Positions 1 to 11,509 are shown, numbered from the stretch's first letter. The stretch is 64,000 nt of DNA from Saccharum officinarum (GCA_020631735.1 CM036160.1:116046680-116110679); one strand, 5' to 3'. Notes: generated by a model not told the origin, from the letters alone. Translations and numbers: made by a program.

Positions 1-240
1 GGAGACGAACGGTTTTTTTAATCGATCGAGAGCGACGGGACGGGAGCGAGCAAGCAGGCCGGCAGTGAAAGAACGCGATCAGACGTGAGCGAGTGGGCTG
101 GCGGTTAGTTAGGCCTAGATAGAATGGGCCGGACCGTGGAGAGAAATTTTGTCTTTTATTATTCGGTATATAGATGCACACAAACCTTTTGGTCCGTTTG
201 AACAATCTTATATTCAAGCTAAATATTTATCTATACCTAA
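1..240. other. unassigned sequence at window edge
   Basis: No open frame or recognisable terminal repeat is visible. The first 140 bases are GC-richer and may be the edge of a gene-related or LTR sequence cut by the window. The rest is AT-rich and leads into the Helitron-like start at 241. Confidence 0.3.
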
Positions 241-2152
241 TCTATACCTAATAATAAAGAGGCAAAATTTCCGCGTAAGATGTAAGTAAGACTCCTACTC
301 AACTAAGATTACATGTAAGACTAGGTTGATACTAATCCAAATATATCAAACTCCAACTCGAGTAAGACTCCTACTCAACTAAGATTACATGTAAGACTAG
401 GTTGATATTAATCCAAATCTATACCTATTATATATATATATATCTATACCTAATAATAAAGAGGTAAAATTTCAGGCTCTTTTTTTATTCCATCCATTTG
501 TTTGGTCTGTCTGCCCCTAACTAACTTCGTGAATATGGATATTGTTTATATCTCTGTAACTCCCATGTTTATATGACACATATTGAAAAGAGTTCCTAAA
601 GTAATATAGATAGTTACATGAATCCTAATACAAATAGATATCTCTGATTCTAAGTATGCTGTATACAAATCTTAACTCAATAGGAAAAAAAATACAAGTA
701 TAAATTAGGAAATATTTGTCAATCACTTATGTTTTCCGATTTCCTTTTCCTATATACACAAGGATAAAAGTAGAAATATACTTCTAATATTGAACCATCA
801 AGAATTTCTTAATTTTGGTTGTTTTATTTTTTCTATTTTTGCCGATTGGACTTTTACTTTTCTCACGTAGATCCTTAGGAACCAAAGCTGAGTCCTCGCC
901 AGTTACTTTTTTTTCCGATTTGTTTTCATATTCGGATGTATTAGTAGCAAGGTTCCCCGCGTTATAACCTTGTTTTACACGTATTTGTTTTCCCTCTTCC
1001 GCCCTCTTTCTCCGTACACGGGTCCTTTTTTTCTGGTTTCCCTTTTCGTGAATGTCCATGTCTCTATTCTCCATTCCATTTCATCCCCGTTCTATACTTC
1101 TTTTTGTTTTGTTTTTCCTTTTCTGGAGTATTTTATTTGTTCATCTAAAAAAAGAGTATCTTATTTTTTCTTATATCTCTACCTCTACCTATATATATCT
1201 ATATCTATACCTAATCTATACCTATACATATTATAAATTATAAATCTATATCTATATATAATAATAAAGAGGAAAATTTTCTAACCTCATGTTTTTGGTT
1301 TCTCTCCCCTTAATTTTGGTCCGGCCCTTTCTTTTGCCCAAACGTCTGATAAAATAAAAGTTTTGTCGAGTCCGACACCAATACAAATGTACTTCTCTCT
1401 ACATACATATACAAAGTCTTATTTTCTCGTTTTCTCATGTCATGTGTTTGTCCCCAACTCTGCCATGTACAAGAGTCCTAATTGGTTTTAAGTAGATAAC
1501 AGTTTAAACTTGGATAGGTGTACCAAGGTTGGGTACGTGTGCTTTGAATTGTGCAGAGGTGTACCAAGGCCATGTACAAGAGTCCTAACAGGAGTCGTGC
1601 ATCAATCAAATCAAATCCAAAACGAAATCATGTAGTACTCCTTAGGCATTGAACTCCTCTATACAAAAGCAGCCGCTTTTTCTGTTGCCGGTTGCCGCTG
1701 CTATAGCAAGGCATAGCAAGGCCCGATAATATTGGCTTTGGGTTTGCTCGCTACCGGTGGTATGCTGTATTCATATTAGGAAAGTTCATTTAGTATTGGC
1801 ACGGCTGGTGGTATGCTGTATGCATAGGAGTAGTTTAATTCCACGCTCCTTTGTGCATATATGGTTTATTATTTTTTTATACTGAACATGTCTGGTATGC
1901 ATCATCTGGATGGCCATACTATTTAGATCGAGAAGATACATGACACATAAAAAGGTGAATAACCACTGAGTACGTTTTCTCGTAACACACGGATGCACTA
2001 GCATTTATTGCCTTGGAATTTATTGATATATGGTTAGGCCAAGTCCAATTAAGTCAAATAAAAATAGCTAGCTCATTTTTATTGGCACGACCATGCGAGC
2101 ACCATGCAACACGTTACGCATCTCGTTGCAACGCACGGGCATGTTTACTAGT
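241..2152 (+). mobile_element. Helitron cluster, non-autonomous, probably nested
   Basis: Three very similar Helitron-type 5' starts of the form TC...TAATAATAAAGAGG lie at 241, 443 and about 1251, each after an A. A single 3' terminus reading ACGCACGGGC, a short spacer and CTAGT (2148-2152) fits the Helitron CTRRT ending. A fourth copy of the 5' motif (AATAATAAAGAGGCAAAATTT) starts immediately after that terminus at 2153, which looks like insertion of one family member into the start of another. No Rep/helicase coding is present. Ends are inferred from family knowledge; the exact pairing of the 5' and 3' ends cannot be decided by eye. Confidence 0.55.
285..416. repeat. tandem duplication, period 76 bp
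   Basis: The segment beginning AGTAAGACTCCTACTCAAC occurs at 285 and again at 361 with almost no change, giving a 76-bp tandem repeat inside the Helitron 5' region. A related sequence (ACATGTAAGAT...) follows the 5' motif at 2153. Confidence 0.85.
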
Positions 2153-2784
2153 AATAATAAAGAGGCAAAATTTTTGTTAAGATTTTTTTCACCTACATGT
2201 AAGATATAAGATTTCTCCTAAACCAAGATTACATGTAAGATGGACTCCTCATAAACCAAGATTCAATATCAAATACGTCTATTTTAGAAACATGAGTCAG
2301 ACGAGCACTGAAGAGGAAAAACGAAACCAAAAAAGGAAATGGGTGACAGGTCTGAAACAAAAAAAGCACAGGCAAAATAAAAAAACAAAAAAAAAAAGAA
2401 ATTAAAAAAGCTCTCCGTGGTAAGATATATAATATTAAAAATTATGATAAGATTCATATTTTCTTTGAACCCAATTTTTATTTCAAAATACCTTAGTGTC
2501 CTTTGGGACGGCCGGACTCCATATGCGTGCCGCAGATGTGGAAGTTAGAAATGAACTAAAATAAGAAGGCTGAAAATAGTCAAAGCTACTAAAAAAATAA
2601 AAAAAAACTCCAAATCAAAACCAAAAGGATTGGCTTATATTTCTAGAATTGAACATGACATGAACTCCAAGCTCCCAAAATAGATCACCGTAGCGAGAGG
2701 AAGCGAATGTTCAGAGTCAGCCATCTGGAAAAATGAGAGGAAGGCGACGTTGTCACGCAGCGGGCCCCTACCTGACGCGCCAAC
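2153..2784. other. AT-rich non-coding stretch with Helitron-like start
   Basis: Begins with another copy of the Helitron 5' motif and the associated ACATGTAAGAT repeats, followed by A-rich sequence without a credible ORF. No matching 3' end is visible before the solo LTR. Confidence 0.35.
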
Positions 2785-3847
2785 TGTCGGCGTTTGGACC
2801 TGGGATGGCCCTAGGCCGACAAGTAAATTTGTGCTACGTGTTCCTTACTCCGGATGGTGATGCAAAGAGAATACACGGGGGGTTTATCCTGGTTCGGGCA
2901 AGAGAAGACCCTACGTCCAGCGGGGAAAGGAGAGTGATGTATTTCCTTGCACCTAAGTGCTCGTGTAGAGGTTACAAGCAGTGAGAGAGGAAATCGGTCC
3001 CAAGTCTCAAAGAAAGAGTACAATGGAGAGTTGCTTGAGATGTTGATCTCAGAAGTGTGGCAGAAGTGTGGGAGACGTCTATCTTGTTTTGTTCGTCGTC
3101 CCCCTATAGAGCTCCTTGCCCTCCCCTTTTATAGACTTAAGGGGAGGGTAACGGACCCTAGGAGGTGCCTTGGGGGAAAAGACGAGGCGAGCGCTGTTGG
3201 TGTTGCTGTGGCGACGTGCCCGGTGCGTGCCGGCCATCTCGGGGGCGTCGTGGTTATGGGACGGCGGGACATCGGGAGCGCTGCAGTGGACGTGCGATTC
3301 CCTGTACGGGTGGTGGTCTCCTTATTCACCTGACGGCGGTCAAGGCTGGGTCGGAACGTAGCTGAGTGAGGGTCGACGGGAAATGGATAAGGCCGAGCCC
3401 TAGAAGTCCCAGGATATGACGGTCGGACAGTGCTAGTCATGGCGGGAATAGTGGCTACCTTTCGTTGCCCATTCCGGAATGGGCAGTAAAAGTAAGATTA
3501 GACGCGGATGTCGCTCCCACGCCGGTGGCGTTGTGGCCACATCGGTGGGAGTGGTCGCATTAAATGCTCTGTCGGTGAATAGGTAGGTGAGGGGGTCGAC
3601 CGGGTCGACCCTGGGTCGTGCGAGTCAGAGGATGTCCGGGGCCGAGGCACCTCGTCGAGAGAGCCTCGTGCGAGTCGGAATGCGGTCGAGGGTGCCCCGT
3701 CCTCTTGCGTATGAGTTTGGCTCGGCGTGTCGGTGCCGATGGAGTCTTAACCTGATCCCCTTTAGGAGGTTCTCAGGGCGCGGATTCCACGGGGGTTTGC
3801 TCCTTTTAATCGTTGGTTTTGGGTACCCCTAATTTATGTACCCGACA
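2785..3847 (+). mobile_element. solo LTR, Gypsy-type
   Basis: A 1063-bp block bounded by TGTCGG and CCGACA, a good inverted terminal match. It contains a TATA-like TTTTATAG around 3137 after a pyrimidine run, and the text resembles long grass Gypsy LTRs. No internal domain follows: the next sequence (3848 on) has no primer binding site and the preceding one has no polypurine tract. The flanking pentamers (CCAAC before, CCTAG after) do not match, so a normal target duplication is not visible. Short reading frames inside are not convincing genes. Confidence 0.6.
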
Positions 3848-3978
3848 CCTAGCTACGGAGAACGACCTGCTTGCTTCGAGCCACGCCGTAGATGAAGCAG
3901 GCGCGGCAAGGTTGAGAGCCCCTGTGGGCACGGTAGGCAAACGGGGTCCCCTGTTATGCAGGTGCGGCATACGCTTTG

Positions 3979-4767
3979 TGATGTGGTATAGGTTCCCGAT
4001 CTTCCGAAAGGTTCTGATAACTCTCGATTTGGTGGAGTCACGACACAATTCGATCCGGCTTCCGAACAACTCGGCTCTGAACCCCGCAATCGCAGCACCA
4101 CGACTCCTCTGGTTATCAACCGGCGTTGCACGGTCGACCTCGCCAAGAAGGCTAAGTCATTGCCTGCGAATCGAGAACACAAGCAAGAACACAAAGGAAT
4201 GCAACCAAATTGCAGATGAATGATTAATCTCACAAAGTTGGGGTCTCACAAACCGACGGCGGCGGCGAAACTATTGTTAACAGAATAATCTAAGCAAAAC
4301 CCAACCCTAATGTAGGCAGCGACTACATATTATATAGCCTAAGGGATGTCCAAGGACCCCTATTCACGTCCCTGGGGAGTGTCGACATGTTACAAGGCCC
4401 AAACGGCCCAAAAGACGGCGACACAGCGCCCTGACAGATTCTGGACGGTGACTTGTTTCGACGATTCCCGTTGATTCCGAATAGCTTTTGACGTGGAACC
4501 ACTTGGGTTGGCTTCCTTATCAAATAAGCTTTCCATCCATATATGGATCATCGAAAACAGAGTCCGGATGCGTCCTGGGTGACCAGTTTAAGGCAGACTG
4601 GTCCTGGATTCCGAGGTGGACTCGAACTTGATTTGGGCCTCCACCTTGGTGACTCGAACCGGATAAGCTTTGGGCCTTCTTCTCGATCTGGATGCCCTTG
4701 CTGATCTCCTTGGCCTCCATGTAATTCTTCAAGCATGGTCATATGTGTGGAGGCCATGTCCTCATCA
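3979..4767 (-). repeat. 3' LTR of the 3.98-kb element
   Basis: 789 bp, TGATG...CATCA ends. In element orientation this is the downstream LTR, adjoining the polypurine tract. A TATATAATA-like box reads on the minus strand near 4329-4337. Confidence 0.92.
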
Positions 4768-6137
4768 TCCTCCCCTTCTTGATGAAAAGCCGTCCTCGGC
4801 GTTGATGTTGCTTGAAGTCCATTCTGCACAGCATGAAGACAAACGAGGTTGCAAAAATATTGGAAATTGACAATGTTGGGAGAAAGAATATGACCACATG
4901 TTTCGGCTTGCAGCACGCCTTCTCCTACAAACATGTAGTCTCTTCGATTAAAATACACACGATCTTTGTCAATACTATCCTGCAAAAGATTAGTACTAAC
5001 AAGAAACATATGCTCCCCTTCTTTGGATTCCACTTGGAATTGTAAAGCAAAACTAGAGGAATATGGCATGACAACATTGTTGATTTTATAGTCCTCTAAT
5101 TGATCATTATTTTGCACAACAAAAGAAGAATTCAGATTTGTACAAATGTAAACTCGTTGTACCATATATTGTCCTTGGTTGCTATATTTGCCAAAAATAT
5201 GATATGTATGTCAAGATAACCATGGCGAATCAACATATGCATAAAGTTTCTCCTCTATATAATTAAGATTGCAAAGAACATCAAATTCAATGTATCCCAA
5301 AGTATTTAAAGAAGACATCAATTTCAACTCATCAACATTACTAACATTATGAATAACATGTCTATTTTCAGCAATAGTGTTCGATTCCAACATACATATA
5401 GCATGATCATTCATTAATGGTTGCATTGGAATAATATAAATATCATCATTCAAGTCATCTTTATCACAAGGAACATCAAGCAAATCATCTTGTGACAAAG
5501 GTAAATCAAGCGAAGGTTCCACTAATATTTGCTCTATCATAACATGATTGGTGGAAAAATTCAGCACATCAAGAGAACTCTCATCTTCTGTGAGATTAGC
5601 ATCATTGGCATTACCTTTGTTCTCACTGTCAGCGTAAGTATCACGTGTTGAATTTTTACATGAGACTGGGAGCACCTCATTTTCTGTCATGTCATCCCCG
5701 CTCTTTTGTGCATTGTCCTGCAAAAGGTTAGGCACAGCAGGAGGAATAATAGGAGATTGGTCTAGTTGATGTTCCTCATCATATGAATTAATTACAAGAG
5801 ATGGATTAACAAAAGTTTCTCTCATAAGAATTTTCATATCGTTCCATGTATGAGGTTTATCTGAAGAACTTAAAGACTCCCACCAAATTGATGCTAAATG
5901 TCTCAAAACACTAGATGCATTCTTAATCTTCCTCCGTTCACACATATGACAGTGTACAAAAATATTATCTATTTTACTTTCCCACTCAATGTACTCATCA
6001 GCACCAATACCATCATAAGTAGGTGGAGAAGACAGAATAGAACGACCTGTGGAAGGAGGTGTAGCAGCAATAGTGCGTGGCTCATGCATCATTGATGTCT
6101 CGTATCGGTGAGTGTTGTAACCTGTCATTGTAGACAC
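4548..6137 (-). pseudogene. gag-like ORF of the non-autonomous LTR element
   Basis: One minus-strand frame runs from an ATG at 6137 to 4548, broken only by a TGA at 5213-5211. The N-terminal third has a Gypsy-type gag signature: YDGIGADEYIEWESKID around residues 40-56, then a basic patch and WWESL, as in the retrotransposon gag domain of grass Ty3/Gypsy elements. The middle is acidic and rich in D, N and S. After the TGA come short hydrophobic and charged stretches. The frame continues past the internal region into the 3' LTR (from 4767 down). No CCHC knuckle or enzyme motifs are seen. Likely a capsid-like protein or its relic; function beyond that is unknown. Confidence 0.6.
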
Positions 6138-6715
6138 AAAACAGAAACAAACAGTGAAAGTTATCCCTAATAATCTACTAAGTTGGTGGAGTAGTGCCTC
6201 TCAAGATCACAGCAAAAGGAGACCCCTTCTCAAGCTCTTACAAGGTTCTTACCAGCAAGGTCAAGGATACCTGGAAGGCGTAGCACTGCGATTACAGGGG
6301 TCAAAACTTATATTGTCTAGAAGAAGTATGTGTTGTTAAGGCAAGCAGGTCAAATATGTGAGTGGAACACAATTCAAAAACAGAAAGTAATGCTTAATTA
6401 TAGTCCCAAATACTTGCTCTCGTTGCTGGTCTAACGTGTTCTAAATACCAGATGTGTGATAACAAAATGGAGAAACAAGTATGATGGATAGCAATGGAAA
6501 TACGGACAAGGCAAAAGGCACAACAAACAATAAAGCTATCGAGTGTTCTTTATGTGCTCCTTTTTGATCTCTTCTCTTCTCTTTTGCTATTTTTTCTTTT
6601 CTTTTTTTTGATCCAAAAAAATCTAACACTATTTTTTTGGCTTTTCTGTGGACTCTAGGACGAAGGCGAAATCAAACTAAACTAGGGTAAAATTGAACCT
6701 AACGGTATACCTGAA

Positions 6716-6727
6716 GCTTTGATACCA
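6716..6727 (-). other. primer binding site, initiator tRNA-Met type
   Basis: On the minus strand this reads TGGTATCAAAGC, one mismatch from the usual TGGTATCAGAGC complementary to plant initiator tRNA-Met. It lies 2 bp from the right LTR and fixes the element's orientation. Confidence 0.88.
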
Positions 6728-6729
6728 AT

Positions 6730-7518
6730 TGATGTGGTATAGGTTCCCGATCTTCCGAAAGGTTCTGATAACTCTCGATTTGGTGGAGTCACGACACAAT
6801 TCGATCCGGCTTCCGAACAACTCGGCTCTGAACCCCGCAATCGCAGCACCACGACTCCTCTGGTTATCAACCGGCGTTGCACGGTCGACCTCGCCAAGAA
6901 GGCTAAGTCCTTACCTGCGAATCGAGAACACAAGCAAGAACACAAAGGAATGCAACCAAATTGCAGATGAATGATTAATCTCACAAAGTTGGGGTCTCAC
7001 AAACCGACGGCGGCGGCGAAACTGTTGTTAACAGAATAATCTAAGCAAAACCCAACCCTAATGTAGGCAGCGACTACTTATTATATAGCCTAAGGGATGT
7101 CCAAGGACCCCTATTCACGTCCCTGGGGAGTGCCGACATGTTACAAGGCCCAAACGGCCCAAAAGACGGCGACACAGCGCCCTGACAGATTCTGGACGGT
7201 GACTTGTTTCGACGATTGCCGTTGATTCCGAATAGCTTTTGATGTGGAACCACTTGGGTTGGCTTCCTTATCAAATAAGCTTTCCATCCATATATGGATC
7301 ATCGAAAACGGAGTCCGGATGCGTCCTGGGTGGCCAGTTTAAGGCAGACTGGTCCTGGATTCCGAGGTGGACTCGAACTTGATTTGGGCCTCCACCTTGG
7401 TGACTCGAACCGGATAAGCTTTGGGCCTTCTTCTTGATTTGGATGCCCTTGCTGATCTCCTTGGCCTCCATGTAATTCTCCAAGCATGGTCATATGTGTG
7501 GAGACCATGTCCTCATCA
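6730..7518 (-). repeat. 5' LTR of the 3.98-kb element
   Basis: 789 bp, same ends as its partner. In element orientation it is the promoter-bearing LTR; a TATATAATA-like box reads on the minus strand near 7078-7087. Confidence 0.92.
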
Positions 7519-7604
7519 CTTTGTGACGAGGGGGATGGGACAGGGTGCAGCGGAGCTGCGTGTGAACACGGGCCTAGGCCAGACGCTTCTCATCCCCTTT
7601 AGCG

Positions 7605-7743
7605 TGCTATGTTTGTGCTGGTTGACATTAAAAACCCACCCAAAAATACCAAGCATCTCTATCCAATAGTTGGTCAAAGTTGGAGTCGAAAACATAATTA
7701 CCTTTTATTGACTGTGGTGCTGTGTCATGGTGGTACAAGGTGG
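7605..7743 (+). pseudogene. LINE remnant (C-terminal zf-RVT-like region)
   Basis: The plus-strand frame reads DIKNPPKNTKHLY and then a W-S-rich and hydrophobic stretch, matching in order the region after the reverse transcriptase of grass L1-type LINEs. A clearly homologous but diverged stretch is at 14785-14900. It is truncated on both sides, on the right by the foldback element. Confidence 0.5.
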
Positions 7744-7753
7744 TCCATCCACG

Positions 7754-9319
7754 GAGGATTTTTATATTTTAATTTTTTTTATTCAATATTTCAAAAATAA
7801 TCTCATCTAAAAAATATTTTCAGATCTAACTCTTTTGGTCGCACTAGCGACGCTAACGCGACTAAACAACGTTGTTGCGCCACATGCATTGGCGCGGCAA
7901 AGTCCGCCATGTTAGACGGTGTTTCCGACGTGGAAAACGCTATCACGTCACTCCCGCTTGCGTAACAGTACTGTTCTGTCGCGCCACCAGGAATGGCGTG
8001 ACAAGACAAAATGTTCAAAAATTCATAACTCCTTCATACGATGTCGGATGAAGATAGACTTTATATGAAAATTGTAACCCTCGATGAGATCTACAACTTT
8101 TTATTTTTGAGTTTTTTCATTTGAGAACGTTAAGATGCTCAAAAAATTAATAATAAATTTCAGGACCATAATAATTACGTACAAGTGCTTGTCACATTAG
8201 AAAAATACTAGCGTTTTTGTATGGCGTCAAATAAAGATATTTTCTATATGAAAGTTGTAGCCCTCAATAGAATCTACAACTTTATAGTTTTAAGTTTTTA
8301 CATTTGAAATAGTTAAAATGCACCAAAAAATAATATAAAATTTCAGTAGCATAATAATTGTGTATTACTGTTTGTCGTATTAAAAAAATGATATCATTTT
8401 TATATGATGTCAAATGAAAAATATATTTTATACTAAAGTTGTAGCCCTTAGAGAGGTCTACAAATTTATAGTTTTGAGTTTTGATATTTGAGGTCCTTAA
8501 CATGCTCAAAAGGTAATATAAAGTTCTAGCAGCATAATATGCTCCTAAAATTTTAGATTATTTTTTTCACATCTTAACCATTCCAAATATCAAAATTCAA
8601 AATTATAAATTTGTAGGCCTCTTTAAGGGCTATAACTTTGGTATAAATATATTTTCATTTGACATTATATAAAAATGATATCATTTTTCTAATGCGACAA
8701 ACGGTAATACACAATTATTATGCTGCTGAAATTTTATATTATTTTTTGGTGCATTTTAACTATTTCAAATGCAAAAACTTAAAACTATAAAGTTGTAGAT
8801 TTCATTGAAGGCTACAACTGTCATATAGAAAGTATCTTTATTTGACGTCATACAAAAACGCTAGTATTTTTCTAATGTGACAGGCACTTGTACGCAGTTA
8901 TTATGTTCTTGAAATTTATTATTAATTTTTTGAGCATCTTAACATCCTCAGATGAAAAAACTCAAAACTACAAAGTTGTAGATCTCATCGAGGACTACAA
9001 TTTTCATGTAAAGTTCATCTTCATCCGACATCGTATGAAGGAGTTATGAATTTTCGAACATTTTATCTTGTCACGTCATTCCTGGTGGCGCGACAGAACA
9101 GTACTGTCACGCCAGCGGGAGTGGCGTGACAACGTTTTCTATGTCGGAAACGTCGTCTAACGTGGCGGACTTTACCGCGCCAATGCATGTGGCGCGACAA
9201 CGTTATTTGGTCGCGCCAGCGTCACTGGCGCGATCAAAGGGTTAGATCTGAAAATATTTTTTTAGGTGGGATTATTTTTGAAATATTGAATAAAAAAAAT
9301 TAAAATATAAAAATCGCTC
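7754..9319. mobile_element. Mutator-like foldback element with very long terminal inverted repeats
   Basis: About 1566 bp made almost wholly of two inverted arms of roughly 0.75 kb meeting near 8535. Outer ends read GAG-GATTTTTATATTTT on the left and the complement (with one extra base, GAGCGATTTTT) on the right. The decamer TCCATCCACG is present on both sides (7744-7753 and 9320-9329), a size fitting the 9-11 bp target duplications of Mutator-like elements. The arms share the GC-rich TGGCGCGAC blocks and the AT-rich block around TCTACAACTTT. Arm identity is roughly 80-90% by eye. No transposase is encoded; small frames inside are not genes. Confidence 0.82.
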
Positions 9320-9450
9320 TCCATCCACGCTCGTGGACATGTAGGGCGTCGCACGTGCCCATGGCCCGTGGCATGGGATGTGACACGTTAGCATGGATGC
9401 ATCGAATTGCAACAATGGACGGATGGATGACTCAACCGTCGTGTATGTCC

Positions 9451-10069
9451 CAGGGTTAAAAAAACCGCTCGGTAAACCGCGGTTTACTGCGGTTACCGGT
9501 CTAACCGGGCCGGACCGGTTCTGGTCCGGTCCGGTTAGATATTCCCAAATTCAAATTTAAAATTTAAAAAAATGCTGAAAAAATTTCTAAAAATAGTTCA
9601 TGATTTATAGAAGCTAATGGTGTAAAAAATTTTCAAATTCGAGTTCGTTTAGTATTTATTTATATGTATAGAAGTTTGAAAAAAAAAAGAAAAAAAATCC
9701 CGGTCCCGGCCCGTTAAGGCCCCCAAATTCAAATTTAAAATTTGAAAAAAACAAAAAATGCTGAAAAAATTCCTAAAAATAGTTCATGATTTATAGAAGC
9801 CAATGGTGTAAAAAATTTTCAAATTCGAGTTCGTTTAGTATTTATTTATACGCATAGAAGTTTGAAAAAAAAAGAAAAAAGAAAATTCCAAACTCAAACC
9901 GAGCGGTAAACCGCTCAAACCGAGCGGTTAACGCTCCAAACCGCCCGGTAAACCGGTGACAAACCGAACCGAAGGCGCGTTTGAATTCAAATTCAAATTC
10001 GACCGGTTACCGGTAAACCGGAACCGGAGGCCGACGGTTTGGGGTGACCGGTCGGTAAAAAAAACCCTG
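9451..10069. mobile_element. hAT-type MITE
   Basis: 619 bp bounded by CAGGGTT and AACCCTG, flanked by GTATGTCC (9443-9450) and GTCTGTCC (10070-10077), an 8-bp duplication with one mismatch as expected for hAT. The ends are rich in ACCGGT/CCGGTTTACCG palindromic motifs. The middle consists of an imperfect tandem repeat of about 178 bp (starting near 9541 and 9720). No coding capacity. Confidence 0.82.
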
Positions 10070-10148
10070 GTCTGTCCACGTTAGGAAGCTCTGTACCTCT
10101 CAGACAGTCCCAGCAGCCCTGCTCTGCTGAGCACATGCATGCTAGTTA

Positions 10149-10588
10149 GGCTATCCACACTCATGGACTTCTATATTCATCCTCTATACGTCCTAGTCAG
10201 CAAGATTGTCTCCTCTATACTCAATTCTTCCGCACCCATCTATCCTCTATATCATTCTCTATCCACTCTATCCAGTGTGGGACCCACTTATCACTTTATC
10301 TAAATATATCCATGTGTGATCTAGTTTTGAAGGATTTATTGAGACGAATTTAATGGTGCAATCAAAATTTAATTTGGATTTTTGGTTTGTGAGTTATAAT
10401 ATTTTTCCCTTTGTTTAGCTAGTGGGGCCCGTCACTGCACACTATAGAGTAAGCACTGTGCTACTCTAAATATAGAGTGAGAGAAAGGATAGAGTATCGT
10501 TTTAGAGTACCCAGTTCAGCAGTTTTTACTCTATATTCATACTCTAAAGCTTTAGAGTATGGTTTACAGTATGCCACTGCGGCTAGTC
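10149..10588. mobile_element. Tourist-like (PIF/Harbinger) MITE, degenerate ends
   Basis: 440 bp with weak terminal inversion (GGCTATCCACAC at the left, GACTAGCCGCAG on the opposite strand at the right) and TTA on both sides (10146-10148 and 10589-10591). The interior carries mirrored TATAGAGTA/TACTCTA motifs. The TTA duplication and GGCTA-type ends point to the PIF/Harbinger group. Confidence 0.68.
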
Positions 10589-10832
10589 TTACGGGGAGAA
10601 CATAAAAGGCATGTTAGTTCTCCTCAACTAATTTTGCATTGTCTCGCTGGTGCAAGCAAGCGTTTGCCTTGATGGCCTAGACGAGCCAGAATCCCTCTCC
10701 TAATGAAGCAAGTCAAGCGTTAGCCGGATTAAGCCCTAAAGCAGCCTCATCCGTCAATCAAATTAATTAAATATGTATTTCCATCGGTTTTATCGCTCGG
10801 CAAGGTGAGGTGCAAGAACCAAACATATCCAA

Positions 10833-11073
10833 GGCCTTATTTAGTTCCCCTTAAAATTCCAAGTTTTTTCTTTTTTTCTTCATCACATTAATTTTTAGCC
10901 GCTTGCATGGAGTATTAAATGTAGGTAAAAAAATAACTAATTACACAGTTTAGTTGGAAATCACGAGATGAATCTTTTAAGTCTAGTTGGTCCACGATTG
11001 AACAATATTTATCAAGTAAGACGAAAATATTACTATTTATCGGGTTGAAATTTTTTTTAATCTAAACAAGGCC
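10833..11073. mobile_element. Tourist MITE
   Basis: 241 bp bounded by GGCCTTATTTAG and CTAAACAAGGCC, the classic Tourist terminal sequence. It is flanked by CAA on both sides (10830-10832 and 11074-11076), a variant of the usual TAA target duplication. Confidence 0.88.
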
Positions 11074-11076
11074 CAA

Positions 11077-11509
11077 GATTCCCAAGATTCCCGCTGCATC
11101 CCACTCCCTGTGATTGGACAAGACGACCCATCGTTAATATTTTCTTGTGGCTATCCTCTTCTCTGACCCGCTGTCGTTTGTCACTACACGCGCTAGTGTG
11201 AGAAGTTATAGCTATTTATAAGTAAAGATGTATATGTAATTACATGTTTGGGTAACAATTTTTAGTTTTTCACCTACCAATCCAAACGACACCAATAGTT
11301 GATCTTAACAATAAATAGCAAGGTAAGGTTATTGCTATTTCATACCATGGCTAAAATTTTAGCTGCCAAGATGAGAACTGAAAGGTTGAAGCGGAGATGA
11401 ACAACATGTGTTGTATGGCGTCTATACATGGTCATGTTTCTTGGAGTGAGAGTGAGGCGCAACAGGAATTCGGTTCAAAGTGATTGCTGCTCTCACATAG
11501 CTCCACTTG
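11077..11509. other. unassigned, contains a dispersed repeat copy
   Basis: No gene seen. The part at 11205-11310 is related to 11850-11955, and 11375-11475 is related to 12140-12230 and 14095-14205, indicating a low-copy family scattered across this 3-kb neighbourhood. Confidence 0.4.

Larger units (their letters stand above)
3979..7518 (-). mobile_element. non-autonomous LTR retrotransposon, complete, minus strand
   Basis: Two 789-bp direct repeats (3979-4767 and 6730-7518), each bounded by TGATG...CATCA, flank a 1.96-kb internal region. The pentamer CTTTG is duplicated outside (3974-3978 and 7519-7523). Orientation follows from a polypurine tract read on the minus strand (4768-4782) next to the left LTR and a primer binding site next to the right LTR. 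The LTRs differ at about 13 positions by eye (about 1.6%). No protease, RT or integrase is encoded, only one long degenerate gag-like frame, so mobility must have depended on another element's enzymes. Confidence 0.92.

Noticed and set aside
784..1243. Short frames around 0.8-1.2 kb
   Set aside because: Low-complexity Lys-rich or Tyr/Leu-rich text from AT-rich repeats inside the Helitron cluster; no domain.
3129..3440. Frames of about 100 codons on both strands of the solo LTR
   Set aside because: They lie within LTR sequence, overlap each other in antisense and show no domain.
7803..9319. Long palindrome as a possible CRISPR-like or plasmid-type structure
   Set aside because: A single large inverted pair with a 10-bp flanking duplication and GAG-type ends fits a Mutator-like foldback element; there are no regular spacers.
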